Shown one piece after another: positions 6,959 through 17,300 of a stretch of DNA of 18,381 nucleotides. Each line of letters starts with the position of its first letter. Position 1 is the stretch's first letter. The position numbers and the translations under genes were made by a program. The stretch comes from Roseimaritima sp. Lineage in GTDB: Bacteria > Planctomycetota > Planctomycetia > Pirellulales > Pirellulaceae. The stretch spans positions 1-18,381 of the forward strand of contig SLFV01000055.1 in assembly GCA_007124075.1 (NCBI GenBank). Direction: 5' to 3'. A model generated the notes under the pieces. The model saw only the letters and a list, made by a program, of their open reading frames with translations. It was not told the origin of the DNA and did not search any database.

Positions 6959-7939
6959 ATGACCTCGAAAACGCGTCGCGAAATGAATCGAAACGTTGAT
7001 TTTTCACCGAAACACATTGCATTGGCATTGGAGGTAGGCGAGTCGTCTGTAAAGCGATGGTGCGATGCGGGCTCCATTCGATCAACGCGTACCGTGGGTG
7101 GGCACCGCCGGATTCCACTGGACGCCGTCCTGGAATTCTTGCAGCAGTCGGGCCTGCCGCTGGTACATCCTGAGACGCTGGGCCTGAGCGAAGTTGCGAC
7201 GACCGAGGGACAGGCCCCCTTGCGACCCAGGTCCGACGGGCCAACCCCGCCGCCAGTTTCACTTGACGAGGTCTTGGTAAAGAACTGCCCGGTGGAGCAA
7301 CAGCGAGAATTCTTTGACGCTTTACGTCACGGGGACGAATCTAACTGTCGACGCTACGTTCATCGTTGGCGGCGGAAACACGGGGGAGTCATTCCCGTGT
7401 GCGAACAACTGATCCTTCCGGCGCTGCGGGCGATTGGAGAGGCTTGGCAATGCTTAGGGCTGGAGGTGTTCCAGGAGCGACGCGCATGCGGCATCTGCGA
7501 ACGACTGCTACACGAACTGCGGATCGATTTGCCGCAGCAGGGAATCAAGGTTGACGCAAGCTCACCGCGAGCAATTGGCTGCGCACCGGCGGGGGACCCT
7601 TACACGCTTCCGACAGCGATGGTGGAATTGGCCTTGCGCGAAGCCGGTTGGAACGCATGCAGCCATGGCAACGACGTTCCGCTGCAGTCCATGCTGGCAG
7701 CGTTTGACGAGACTCACCCCGCGATCGTCTGGGTCAGCGTGTCGACGGTCGGTGACGAAACCGACTTTGTCAGACAATTCAATCGTCTTTCGGACCATTT
7801 GTCGGGCCTAGCCTTACTGATCGTGGGGGGGCAAGCCATGCATGATTCACTACGACGTCAACTGCGGTACAGTGCCCACTGTGATACACTGGGACAGTTG
7901 GTTGACCTGGCCAAGACGCTGCAAACCCAACTGCAATAG
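6959..7939 (+). CDS. MerR/excisionase-type HTH regulator with degenerate B12-binding-fold sensor
   Basis: The product is 326 residues. Residues 14-65 form a winged HTH of MerR/excisionase type (FSPKHIALALEVGESSVKRW, then GGHRRIPLDAVLEFL). A Pro-rich linker (about 85-105) follows. Residues about 115-190 match the helical cap and 195-325 the Rossmann-like B12-binding domain of CarH/LitR-type light sensors and methionine synthase. The family residues that grip cobalamin are altered: the cap motif W-x9-E-H reads W163...E173-R174, and the loop expected to carry the axial His (DxHxxG-like) reads GDPYTLPT with Tyr215 in its place. The later HGNDVP (236-241) still matches the common LGxDVP. I infer a repressor or activator whose sensor domain binds no B12, binds it another way, or senses something else. 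The start at ATG 6959 is chosen over an upstream in-frame GTG (6872), which would run through the candidate promoter. Divergent from the sigma factor gene. Confidence 0.82.
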   Translation: MTSKTRREMNRNVDFSPKHIALALEVGESSVKRWCDAGSIRSTRTVGGHRRIPLDAVLEFLQQSGLPLVHPETLGLSEVATTEGQAPLRPRSDGPTPPPVSLDEVLVKNCPVEQQREFFDALRHGDESNCRRYVHRWRRKHGGVIPVCEQLILPALRAIGEAWQCLGLEVFQERRACGICERLLHELRIDLPQQGIKVDASSPRAIGCAPAGDPYTLPTAMVELALREAGWNACSHGNDVPLQSMLAAFDETHPAIVWVSVSTVGDETDFVRQFNRLSDHLSGLALLIVGGQAMHDSLRRQLRYSAHCDTLGQLVDLAKTLQTQLQ

Positions 7940-8125
7940 GGGTAGTGATTTTTCCGTCAGCAATGGTCTTGCGGGCTGCTACTATTTCCTGAAAGCCGAC
8001 TTGAAGGTCGAAAGCTGTATTTAATGGTTCGTTTTGCGTAGACTAGGAGAAGTTTTGCTCGTCTTTATTGATCTGCGCGAATTTTCCTGTCGCGATTGGA
8101 ATTCCTCGTCACCGGCCGGGATCTC

Positions 8126-10351
8126 ATGCTGGAGCATGTCGCTAGCATCCGCAAAGTCTGTTGGGGCACGTTGATCTATTCAACGCTGTTGTCGGCGGTC
8201 TTGGTAGCCGACGATCCACCGCTGCCCGCAGAACGACCTCGTGTCTTGGACGACGGGGTCAGCACGGCGGTATTCTACCTGCTTGATGAACAGGGCAATC
8301 GTGTGATGATGCCCGGGATGTCACTGGAGGAGTTGGAGCGGTTGCAGCGTTTGGACGAGGGCCTTGCCGTCACCGGACAGCCCTACAGCTTTCAATCGGT
8401 CTCCATCGAAGGCAAGGCAGAGGAGCGGCGTGCTGATTTGACGGTGCGGGTCCGGTTGATGATCGATACGGACGCCAAGCGACTGATTCGCGTTCCGCTC
8501 CGCATGGGCAACTTCCATTTGATTGCCCCTCCCGATATTTCGGGCGTCGAAGAGGCTCGGGTGGATCGTGCACCCGACGGCGATGGTCACGTATTGCTGC
8601 TGCGGAGCGATCGACGCCGCGAGGTTGAATTGGCGTTGCGGATGGTTGGCGCGATTGAAACCAACAGCCGATCGGTATTGCAATTTCAACTGCCTTCGTC
8701 GCCGACCACGGTGCTGCTGGACGTGGGTGAGGAGGACTTAACGGCCGTGACCGAAGGCCGTGGCGACGAGGTGGTCAGGACCGTATCCCGGGATCCCGCT
8801 GGCAGCCGGTTGGTTGTCGAGAGCAGTGGCAGCGACTTTCGCTTGGCATGGGGTCCGGGTACGCCGATCGATCGGAGCACTCCGGTACTGGAAGCCAAGA
8901 GTCGCTGGGCCATCCGCTGGCTAAGCAATGAGGACAAGCCAACCGCTTCGGTTGATTTGACCGTCACGAATCTCCGCGGCGACCTAGCCCCCTTTGCTAT
9001 CGAATTCCCGGCAGAAATTCAGATTTTAGAAAGCCTGGGAGCCGAATTCGTTCCCGCTGGCGAGGCAACCGTTCTGAACGGGGGGCAGCGTTGGCGGGTA
9101 ATCCCAGCAAATGCCGTGGTCAGTGACGAGATCAAGTTGCAATTCGAAATGGAGTTTACCGAACAGATTGCAGACTCCCAGCGCCCGTTAGTGATTCGGG
9201 GCGTGCATGTGGTCGATGCGATCAGCCAGGGGGGAGAACTGGAAATCCGAGGCGACGAGGAGTATCGGTTGCGTTGGCTGCGGCGATCGTGGGTTCGTTT
9301 CCTGCCAACGGAAACCAGATCAGCGACGGAGGCTTCGAGCTATCGCTTTCGTTTTGATCGCGTGCCATTTGAACTCCCCGTTTGGTTAGCAGCGCGGCAA
9401 CGTCGTTTGCAAATCAATCCACGATTCGACATCCGGATCCGCAAGTCACTGGCGGAAATCGATGGCGTGATTCGCGTTTCAGGTTCCAACATGGATGGCC
9501 GTTCATTGCGGTTGGACATGCAAGGGTGGCGGCTGCAATCGATCACCAATCAGGACAATGGCGAAGCGATTGAATCCTTAGCCGATGGGGCAATCGAAGA
9601 AGTTGACCTTTCAACCGCCCAACGCGGCAGTGGCGAGGAGCTGCGACTGAAGCTGGTCGCCGTGCGTGCGATCGTGAGCGATGACCAATTTCTGGAACTA
9701 CCGTTACCCCAGCTCCTGCCCGATGACGAAAACTTATTTCTGCAGCCTGGTGTGGTGGCGGTTGAGACCGAACCGGGTCTGAGCCTTGTGGTTGATTTGC
9801 CGCGATCCGAGCACATCGATCCACTCCCTTCGGCGGATGACGAGCCCCGGCGACCGGCATTCCGATTCGAACTTCAAGCGGGAGCCGCCAATGCGCGACT
9901 GGTTGGCTATCTGGAGGAGGAGCGGCCGCGGCTAACCTTGCGTTCGACAGCTGAGATAACGGTCGAGGACGGATTTTTGCTGGCGCAGACCGACTGGCAA
10001 TTACGCTCGGTGCGTGGGCTTTCAGGCCGGATTCCATTGCATGGCAATCTGAGTGAAGAATGGCAACGGTGGACCGTGACGGTCGATGAACAGCCAGCAA
10101 TTCTGCGCCGGGATGCGGAGGGAAGCGTAGAACTGATCTCTTCCGAGCTGCGCGGGGAGCAGCATCGGGTGAGCTTCCGCAAACGCCTGCCGCTGGACGC
10201 ACAGATGCCGTTGCCCACGGTGCTGGATATCAGCCTGCCACGACCCGGTGTCAGCGAACTGACCACATTGGGCGAGGTCCCCGTGTTGTTGATCCCGGGG
10301 GGGGGCTGGAATTGCATGCGGAGGTCGCGGGTCGATCGGTTTCTGAATTGA
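8126..10351 (+). CDS. Large exported protein, N-terminal part (frame broken at a G9 tract)
   Basis: I do not recognise a named family. From the ATG at 8126 the frame opens with a signal-peptide-like start (LEHVASIRKVCWG, then TLIYSTLLSAVLVA, cleavage before DD); a TTG at 8096 is an alternative but puts ten extra residues before it. The mature part is long and looks beta-rich, with alternating hydrophobic strands, few cysteines and many Arg/Asp/Glu. An early stretch AVFYLLDEQGNRVMMPGMS, then LEELERLQRL, resembles the module starts in the downstream giant protein. After residue 726 the frame passes a run of nine G and ends about 15 codons later in a basic tail unlike the rest. The +2 frame, open from the same point, continues the same kind of protein to 11340. 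I read the two as one gene of about 1071 residues, broken or joined by frameshifting. The frame itself is certain; the function is unknown. Confidence 0.8.
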   Translation: MLEHVASIRKVCWGTLIYSTLLSAVLVADDPPLPAERPRVLDDGVSTAVFYLLDEQGNRVMMPGMSLEELERLQRLDEGLAVTGQPYSFQSVSIEGKAEERRADLTVRVRLMIDTDAKRLIRVPLRMGNFHLIAPPDISGVEEARVDRAPDGDGHVLLLRSDRRREVELALRMVGAIETNSRSVLQFQLPSSPTTVLLDVGEEDLTAVTEGRGDEVVRTVSRDPAGSRLVVESSGSDFRLAWGPGTPIDRSTPVLEAKSRWAIRWLSNEDKPTASVDLTVTNLRGDLAPFAIEFPAEIQILESLGAEFVPAGEATVLNGGQRWRVIPANAVVSDEIKLQFEMEFTEQIADSQRPLVIRGVHVVDAISQGGELEIRGDEEYRLRWLRRSWVRFLPTETRSATEASSYRFRFDRVPFELPVWLAARQRRLQINPRFDIRIRKSLAEIDGVIRVSGSNMDGRSLRLDMQGWRLQSITNQDNGEAIESLADGAIEEVDLSTAQRGSGEELRLKLVAVRAIVSDDQFLELPLPQLLPDDENLFLQPGVVAVETEPGLSLVVDLPRSEHIDPLPSADDEPRRPAFRFELQAGAANARLVGYLEEERPRLTLRSTAEITVEDGFLLAQTDWQLRSVRGLSGRIPLHGNLSEEWQRWTVTVDEQPAILRRDAEGSVELISSELRGEQHRVSFRKRLPLDAQMPLPTVLDISLPRPGVSELTTLGEVPVLLIPGGGWNCMRRSRVDRFLN
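10297..10305. repeat. Nine-G homopolymer at the frame junction
   Basis: Nine consecutive G follow ATCCC. In the upstream frame the tract reads CCG GGG GGG GGC. A -1 slip on G-GGG-GGG, or one extra G in DNA or RNA, places the ribosome in CTG GAA TTG and continues into the downstream frame. It is the only long G or C run I saw in the window that disrupts a gene; C7, G7 and C8 runs in other genes are in frame. Confidence 0.95.
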
Positions 10352-11340
10352 CGCTTGATGGTCTGCCCAGCAAGCCGCTGCGGGTCCGACTGCGAAGCCC
10401 TGTCGAACGGCAGCGGGAGTTGATTCTCCGCCGCGTCTATTTAACCACTCAGGTTGGACGACAGGCCCGGTACGAACGGATGCTAGCGTCGGTGCGAGGT
10501 GCGGGTGATCTTCAGATTCCGTTGCGAGGCGAGGTCGGCAATCTGACGGTGGAATTAAAAATCGACGACGAACTCCAAGCCGCGATCCAGAACGCCGACG
10601 GGTCGCTCAGCATTCCGCTGGCGGCTGATCGCCAGGAACACTTGATTGATTTGCAGCTTTGGTACAACCGTCCATCCGCGACGCTTTCCAGCACGATTCG
10701 GCCTGCGATCCAATTGCCGGTCGGCAGTGGGCAGGTTTTTTGGAACGTCCTGCTGCCCGAGGACCAACATGCAATCTGGGCTTCGCCCGTCTTGGGCAGA
10801 TCAATGCAGTGGCGATTCGACCGCTGGCGATTGCGGCGGTTTCCGCGAAGCGACGAAGCCACGTTGGCTCAATGGGCCGGAGGACCAGCGCGATCGACCG
10901 TGGTCAGTGGCAATCGTTTTTTGTACGTCGGCAACGACGTTGTCAGTTTGCAGGTCGTTACGATTGCACGCGTGGGGCTATGGGCGATCGTCGGTTCTAG
11001 CATCCTGACAATCTCCGCTCTGCTGGTTTATTTGCCTGGTTTGCGGCATCCGTTTGCGCTGATTCTCGCTGCCGTTGCACTGGCGGGGTTGACCTTAATG
11101 GCACCCGATGCCGCAGTGATCGCGGGTCAATTGACACTGCTGGCCCTGGCGCTGGTAGCGATGATGCTGGGCGTGCGTGCGGCACTGCAGTCGCGCCCCC
11201 AAGAGCGGTTGCTGGACAGCAGTAAACCGGGTGTGCAGAAAGGTTCGACGCATTCGATCGTAATGAACCGTGAGCAGGAATCCAGGCTGGGATCCACCAA
11301 AACGCAAGCCATGCCCGTGACTGCGGGAGACAGTCCGTGA
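10312..11340 (+). CDS. Large exported protein, C-terminal part with membrane helices (continuation in the +2 frame)
   Basis: This 342-residue frame has no convincing start of its own: its first possible codon is a TTG at 10312, seven bases past the G9 tract, and the first in-frame ATG is much later (about 10480). The frame is open upstream through the G tract, where it reads GGLELHAEVAG. Residues 1-210 continue the beta-rich style and include an aromatic stretch (QVFWNVLLPEDQH at about 141-153, QWRFDRWRLRRF at about 166-177). Three hydrophobic helices follow at about 222-241, 247-265 and 268-290, then a polar tail of about 50 residues. It therefore looks like the membrane-anchored end of the protein begun at 8126. 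The stop TGA overlaps the next gene's GTG start in GTGA. Independent translation is possible if the G-rich tract serves as a ribosome binding site for the TTG, but I think this less likely. Confidence 0.75.
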   Translation: MHAEVAGRSVSELTLDGLPSKPLRVRLRSPVERQRELILRRVYLTTQVGRQARYERMLASVRGAGDLQIPLRGEVGNLTVELKIDDELQAAIQNADGSLSIPLAADRQEHLIDLQLWYNRPSATLSSTIRPAIQLPVGSGQVFWNVLLPEDQHAIWASPVLGRSMQWRFDRWRLRRFPRSDEATLAQWAGGPARSTVVSGNRFLYVGNDVVSLQVVTIARVGLWAIVGSSILTISALLVYLPGLRHPFALILAAVALAGLTLMAPDAAVIAGQLTLLALALVAMMLGVRAALQSRPQERLLDSSKPGVQKGSTHSIVMNREQESRLGSTKTQAMPVTAGDSP

Positions 11341-14300
11341 GTAGGCATGCAGATGACCCGCATGATCAAAGAGGCGGCAGCGTAGCGAAACTCCTGGGTG
11401 GGCTTCTGCTTGGCATACCGTTGACCGCGCTCCTGTTGCTTCCCGCAAACGTTGATGGACAGGATGACCCGACGGGTATTCGTTATCGACGAGTTTTCGT
11501 ACGAGAAAACCAAGCTGCCGCTTTGGTCCCGTCGGGATATCGACCGGTGACCGTGGAACTGCTGGAGCGTCTCCTGGAGGAGCGAAACCAATCGCAGGCT
11601 TTGGCGTTGGACGAAATCCCTCACCTCAATCGCGTCGATTATCGTGTTTCCTACGATCCGCAGACGCAGGCCTTGCGGTCGCGGCGATCCACATTGGATC
11701 TGAGCTATCGCGGCCAGCAGCCTGCCTGGTTGGATCTGGGGAGAGTGAACTTGGCAGTCGCCGCCCCCAGTGTGCCGGCCGGTTCCGAGTCTGCGGGGCC
11801 TCATTGGTTGACCAGTGAAAGTGGTCGCAGTTTTGTGGCGGTCACGCGTTCGGAATCGCTGAATATTGCGTGGTCGCTCCGAGGCACAGAATTACCCAAT
11901 CAGTCGGTCCGTTTCCTGCTGCAGTTGCCGCGCTGTGCGCGGAGCCAGATGGTGCTGGACCTGCCGGCTGATTACCGACTGGATCTGGAGGCGGGCGTCG
12001 TTCGCGAACTTAGCAGTCCGCCAGCCGATGCCGACGTCCCGGCGGGGAGTGAGCCGCGACGGTGGTATCGTTTGGAATTGGGGGGACTGGAAGAAGTCGC
12101 TTTGCAAGTGACCCAACAGCGGAGCCCCCAGGACCTGCCACCCCTCGTTCTCCGTCGCCAGGCCCTGGTTTACGAAGTTTCGGAGCGATCGATTCGCTGG
12201 ACCGCGCAGTTGACAATCGACGCGACCGCCGGATCACTGCTGGCACCGCTCCGGATGACCGCTGGGCGAATTGTCAACATCCAGGTAAAGAATCAACCCG
12301 CTCGCTGGGAGGAGTCCGAGGGGGCTGACGGAAAAATCCTTCAGGTGCTTTCACCTGTTCCTGGGGCACCATCCGCCATAGCGTCTGCGATTGATGTAAC
12401 GATCACGGGATTCATGCAGCCCCGGTCGGACTTAAATGAGTTACCGTGGCCGCAATTTCAGGCCGAGCGAATTGTAATCATGCACCCGTTGGCCCAGGCC
12501 CAACTGAAGATTGCCGCTGGCATGGATGTGGAACAACTGGAATTACCCGCAGGTTGGCGACTGCGGCCACGGATCGTAAGCGAAAATGGGGACAGCACTT
12601 TGTTGTGCGAGGGTCCGATGAACGCCGCATTTCACCCACCCCAAGTCTCGATCGCGGGACGATCCGCGAATGTATCGGCGTTGGCTGGTCTGCGATTGAC
12701 CATCGAAGATCGCGCGCTGCAGGGACGCTGGGACGCGGTTGCCCAAGTGGACGATTACGCGGGGCCCTGGCGATTGGTGTTTGAAAGTCAATGGCGAGTC
12801 GAATCGTTATCGATTTTGGATTCGGGCCGTCTGATCGAGCTTCCTCCCAATCAACGGTCGGTGACCATTTGGCCCGAAGCCAATGACGTCAAGGACGGTC
12901 GATTACGGCTTCGTGCGACGGGTCAGCGGCCCATCCATTCCAGCGAAGGGGATGCGCAGCGGATGATCGATGCGACATGGTTTACCAGGCTCGAAAACTG
13001 CCCAACCACCGCCGTGGCCGCCGTGACCCCACCGCAAAGTTTTCGCTGGGCAGCGAGGACCGTACTGCGTGGTCCTTTAGTGCAAAGCCATGATTTACCG
13101 CCGGAGCTGACCGCGCTGCTGGGGAACTTTGAGGATGGAACCTTGTTGTTTCGTCTAGATTACGATACCACGCCAAGGCTGGAACTCGAACGGCCATTGC
13201 CCACGATCGATGCTCGCGTTCACGTTGCCCTCGATGCTGACGATGATGGCTTGACCGAAAACTGGACGATCCAATGTGTGTCACCATCGGCCAAAGCCAC
13301 AACGCTGCGTCTGCGCTGTGGGGCGATCGCCGGACGGCCTCCGTTGACCTGGGCACCTGATCCGGCCGGAATACGCGGAAACCCACAACTGGAATCGGAC
13401 CAGGAAACGGAGGAACAGGACGAAACGTGGCTACTGGCAATCCCCGCGGGCCAGCGAGGTTCGCTGCGCTGGACCGCCAGACGAAGCTACCCGGCCGACC
13501 CGAGCCAGCGGGTTTCGTTGCCTCGACTGGAACCCCATGTCATTAACGACGCAGTGGCAACGCCTGCGATTCTACAAGCGCTGACCTGCGACATCGGCGG
13601 TCGCGTGCAATTGCTTGCTACCGAGGGGGAGGTGCAGCGGGTCCCTGTCCCGCCCGACGCTGAGGTTCAACGTCGTCTTCGCTACGCTGCGGATAGCGGT
13701 GCAGCGGTTCGGATTGGTGCGCTGCCGGAGGAAATCCACGAACACGTGCTGTGGGAGGAGCAGGTCGATATTGCCGCGTCGGCCCGTTGGGGCGACACCA
13801 TTATCGCGCGTTATCAAACCGATGGTCGCCATACCTTGACGCTGACCTTGGGCGCGGACTTGTGGCTGACCGAGGCAACCGTCAACGATTCTCCCCTGGA
13901 CCCCACCGCAATCCGCGTCAACCGTGATCGGTTGGTTATCCCCAGTACTGGCAAACCGGCTCAAGTCATGTTGCGTCTGGAACGCCAGCATGTCGGAGCA
14001 GGTTTCTGGAGATTTTGGGAGCCGCCAAAGCTGGAGGTGATCGGCACGGTCTTGCAACGTCAGTGGCGACTATGGCCGGCGATGGACTCGTTCGTGGCGA
14101 CGCCCAAGCATCCGCCCCCGGCATCGGCTGTTCGGCTGCCCGAGTCGATGCGGGGTCTTACGCCGGCGTCTCGCTGGGTGTCCATCAACCAGCCCCAGCA
14201 TCGCTCGCTGCTGGTCAGTTCCGAGCTTGCTTGGGCGGGAGGGGCAACGACTGCGTTACTGCTGTTCGCGGTGGGTTGGACGATGGCCCGCAGTGCCTTG

Positions 14301-17300
14301 CTGACCGTTTTCTGGCTGGCCTCCATTCTGGCGACCGTTGCGATCGCGTGGCCGCAGTGGGCTTTAGTGGTCGTGGGGTTCGGGGTCAGTCCACTGATTT
14401 CAGCCGCCCTGTTGGCGCGCTCGCTGCATCGTCGTGGTGATCTTTTTTCGTCAACTCGAAAAAACTCTGAAGCGCTGGATTTGTCCGTCACACAGACGGG
14501 AACCTTGGCTTTGCTGTTTATGGGCGCAGCATCAATCGGTCACGCTCCGGCGACCGCGCAGCAAACGTCCGCCGAACCCGATCGCCTCAGCGACAGTGCC
14601 GCAACCGCTGACGTCGAAGTATTTACGATCTTTGTCCCCATTGATGAGGAGGGTCAGTTCGTTGGTACTCGCGTTTACGTCCCCGATCGTTTGTATGGCA
14701 TGATCTTTCGCCCCGCCGCAGCTTCGCAGCCCGAGCAACCGAACTTTTTTCGTCGCGCGGACTATCGGCTGCGTCTGGCCGTCGGCACGCGACCGCAACT
14801 TGCCCGTCTGGAGGTGCGTTTGGATGTGGAAACCGACCAAATGGATCGACGACTGCAACTGCCATTTCCCGCCGCTGTGGTGCGTGATGTGGAGACGCTG
14901 ACCGGTGGCTTGGTACGGTCAATCCGCTGGCTTCCGAGCGACAACGGGATTGCCTTGCAAATTCCGAAAACGGGCATGACCACGCTGCGTTTATCCTTGG
15001 AAGTCCCGATCACGACGGACGAATACGGAGTTGAGAATCTGCAATTGCCGATTCCGCGGATTGGTGCGTCTTCCCTGGGATTTGATCTTGATGCCAGTGC
15101 TGAAACGCTCGCCGCCCCGACCGCCTTGGGACGATCGGTGGTCGACCCGATGGCGGGTGAGCTGACGGCGGAACTTGGGCCAACGGATACCCTAGAGGTT
15201 CGCTGGCGGGTGGCGTCGGGCGCGGCATCGGTTCAAAGACAGCCGCTGATCCGACGCTATCTGGTACAAGCCAATCGGGAGCGGGTGGTTGCGGAATGCT
15301 TGATCGATGCCAGCGCTTTTGTCAGCCACCGTGATGATATCCTGGAACTGGAACTAAGCAGCGACTCGCAGCCCGCGATCCTGTCGCCTGCTTGGATCGT
15401 GGTCCGAGGTGACGGCGAACCAGGTACCAGCTCCGGGAGATTGCGTTTGCGCTGCACAGATCGGAACTTTCCCCCACTGCGTCTGGCGTGGGAAACCGCG
15501 TCAAAGCCATTGCCTGCCAGTCGCGATGCTGCAGATTTGCGGGTCTATTCTTTGCCTACGGTCAATCTGGTAGGCAAGCCCGTGATGGGGCCAACTTTCA
15601 TTGCCACCAACCATCTTCCCGACCAGGTCTTTCAGGTGGAGGATGCGCGTTCGGTAGTACCGATGCCGATTGATCGTTTTTTGGCGGGCTGGAATTCCAA
15701 CGTTGATGTGATCGGCCAAGCATGGGTGGCCGAAGAAACGCTGCCCAGATTCTTGTTATCGACCGATGACTCGCCGGTATGGCAAGCCGAACAGTCGCAG
15801 CAATTACTATTGCATTTCGATTCGCCGCAGCAATCACCGCGACTGCAACTGGATTACGTGGCAACCATTTTTCCCGGTCAGGGTGCCTCGCCTCCCCTGA
15901 GAATCCTTGTCCCTCGAAAAATGCGGGTTCATAGGGTGACGATGGCAGGCCAGGCGGTTGACAGGTCGGTCCGTTCAATGGGTTCGCTACGCTACCTACC
16001 CTTGCCCGAGGCTAGTGGGGGCGAACCGATTGTGGTCCGCCTGCGTGGATCGCTGGAACTGCCAACCAATCATCGATTCGCACCACCGTTGGTAGTGCTG
16101 ACGGGAATCGAAAACAGCGGCGGGACCTATTCCATGGTCCGCTCCAGTGAATTGGAAGTTGTGCAGTTACAGGCACCCTCACTGCAACCATCCACCCAAA
16201 CGATTGCAACCTCCGAGCGGTTAGCACGCCGCATTGTTCCACTGTGGGCCTGGGATATGCCACCGGAAGTGTGGGAAACCCCTCGCGACCATGTGCAGGA
16301 GGGCCTGTTCGAGGTTTCGGTCAATCCTTCGCAGTTGGATGTGAAGCAGGTGACGCGATTGACGTTCGAATCGGGACGATGGTTTCAGGAGACCATCATC
16401 CACGCCCCCCCCATTCGTGGTCGTTTGGATTTTTTGACATTGGAGATGCCCTCACGTTGGAACGATGATCTGATGGTGGACAATGCCGAAATATGGTCCA
16501 GCCAGCCAGCCGTCGATCCCGCCAAGCGTTTGCTTCGCATTTTGCCTGCCGACTCCTCGCTAGGCAGGCAAGAGATTCGGATCCGCAGCCGGTTGGCCGG
16601 GGGTGACTTGAATCAGATTTCCGCTCCCCAGTTGCGGGTACTGGGGGCTGGTCCCCGGCGTACTTTTGTCACAGTCCCCTCCGTCGTCGGGGATGGCCAC
16701 GTCGCCTGGGAGACCGTCGGCACACGGCAAGCGCCATTGCCGGACGAACTGGCTAAATTTACCGGCCAAATGCAAGACGAGTCTTTATTTGAGTGCCTTG
16801 GCACGTGGGCGGTGACAATGGCTGCCAGCGCCGAATCGCCGCGTCAACCGCTCGCTGCGGCCATGGATGTTCAGTATTTTGCCTACCCCAACGACGACGG
16901 TTTGTTGATTTGTCGCTGGGATCTCTATCCCGCTTCGGAATCGGAGGTCACGATTGCACTGCCCGACGATTTTGCTGTGGTCCACGTATGGTCGGCGGGG
17001 CAGCGCGTGGTGAACGGTCCTGGTATCGAGGCCCAGCCGTCCCGCAACTCAGGGGATTCGCGACGCCGAGCATTGACGATTCCATTGAATATTGATCGCT
17101 TGGCACAGCCGTTGGTCTTACTGGGACGCTATCACCCAGGCTCCGGGAATCCGCAGGTCAGGCAACCGACGGGGCGCACCCTGCCGTCACTGACCAACAT
17201 TCCGGTCAAAAAGACATGGCTCACTTGGTACGATGTCGCCGAACACAAGCAACCGTTGATCTCCCCATCGAACTGGCAGGCTGCCAACCAAACGCAGCGT

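Noticed and set aside
9543..10202. Long minus-strand frame opposite the split exported protein
   Set aside because: Composition (Arg/Pro/Ser/Ala-rich, scattered His and Cys) is typical of an antisense shadow, and the + strand frame is a coherent exported protein.
16405..16412. C8 run in the giant gene as another frameshift site
   Set aside because: The reading frame continues unchanged on both sides (HAPPIRG) and alternative frames close quickly, so there is no sign of slippage being used.
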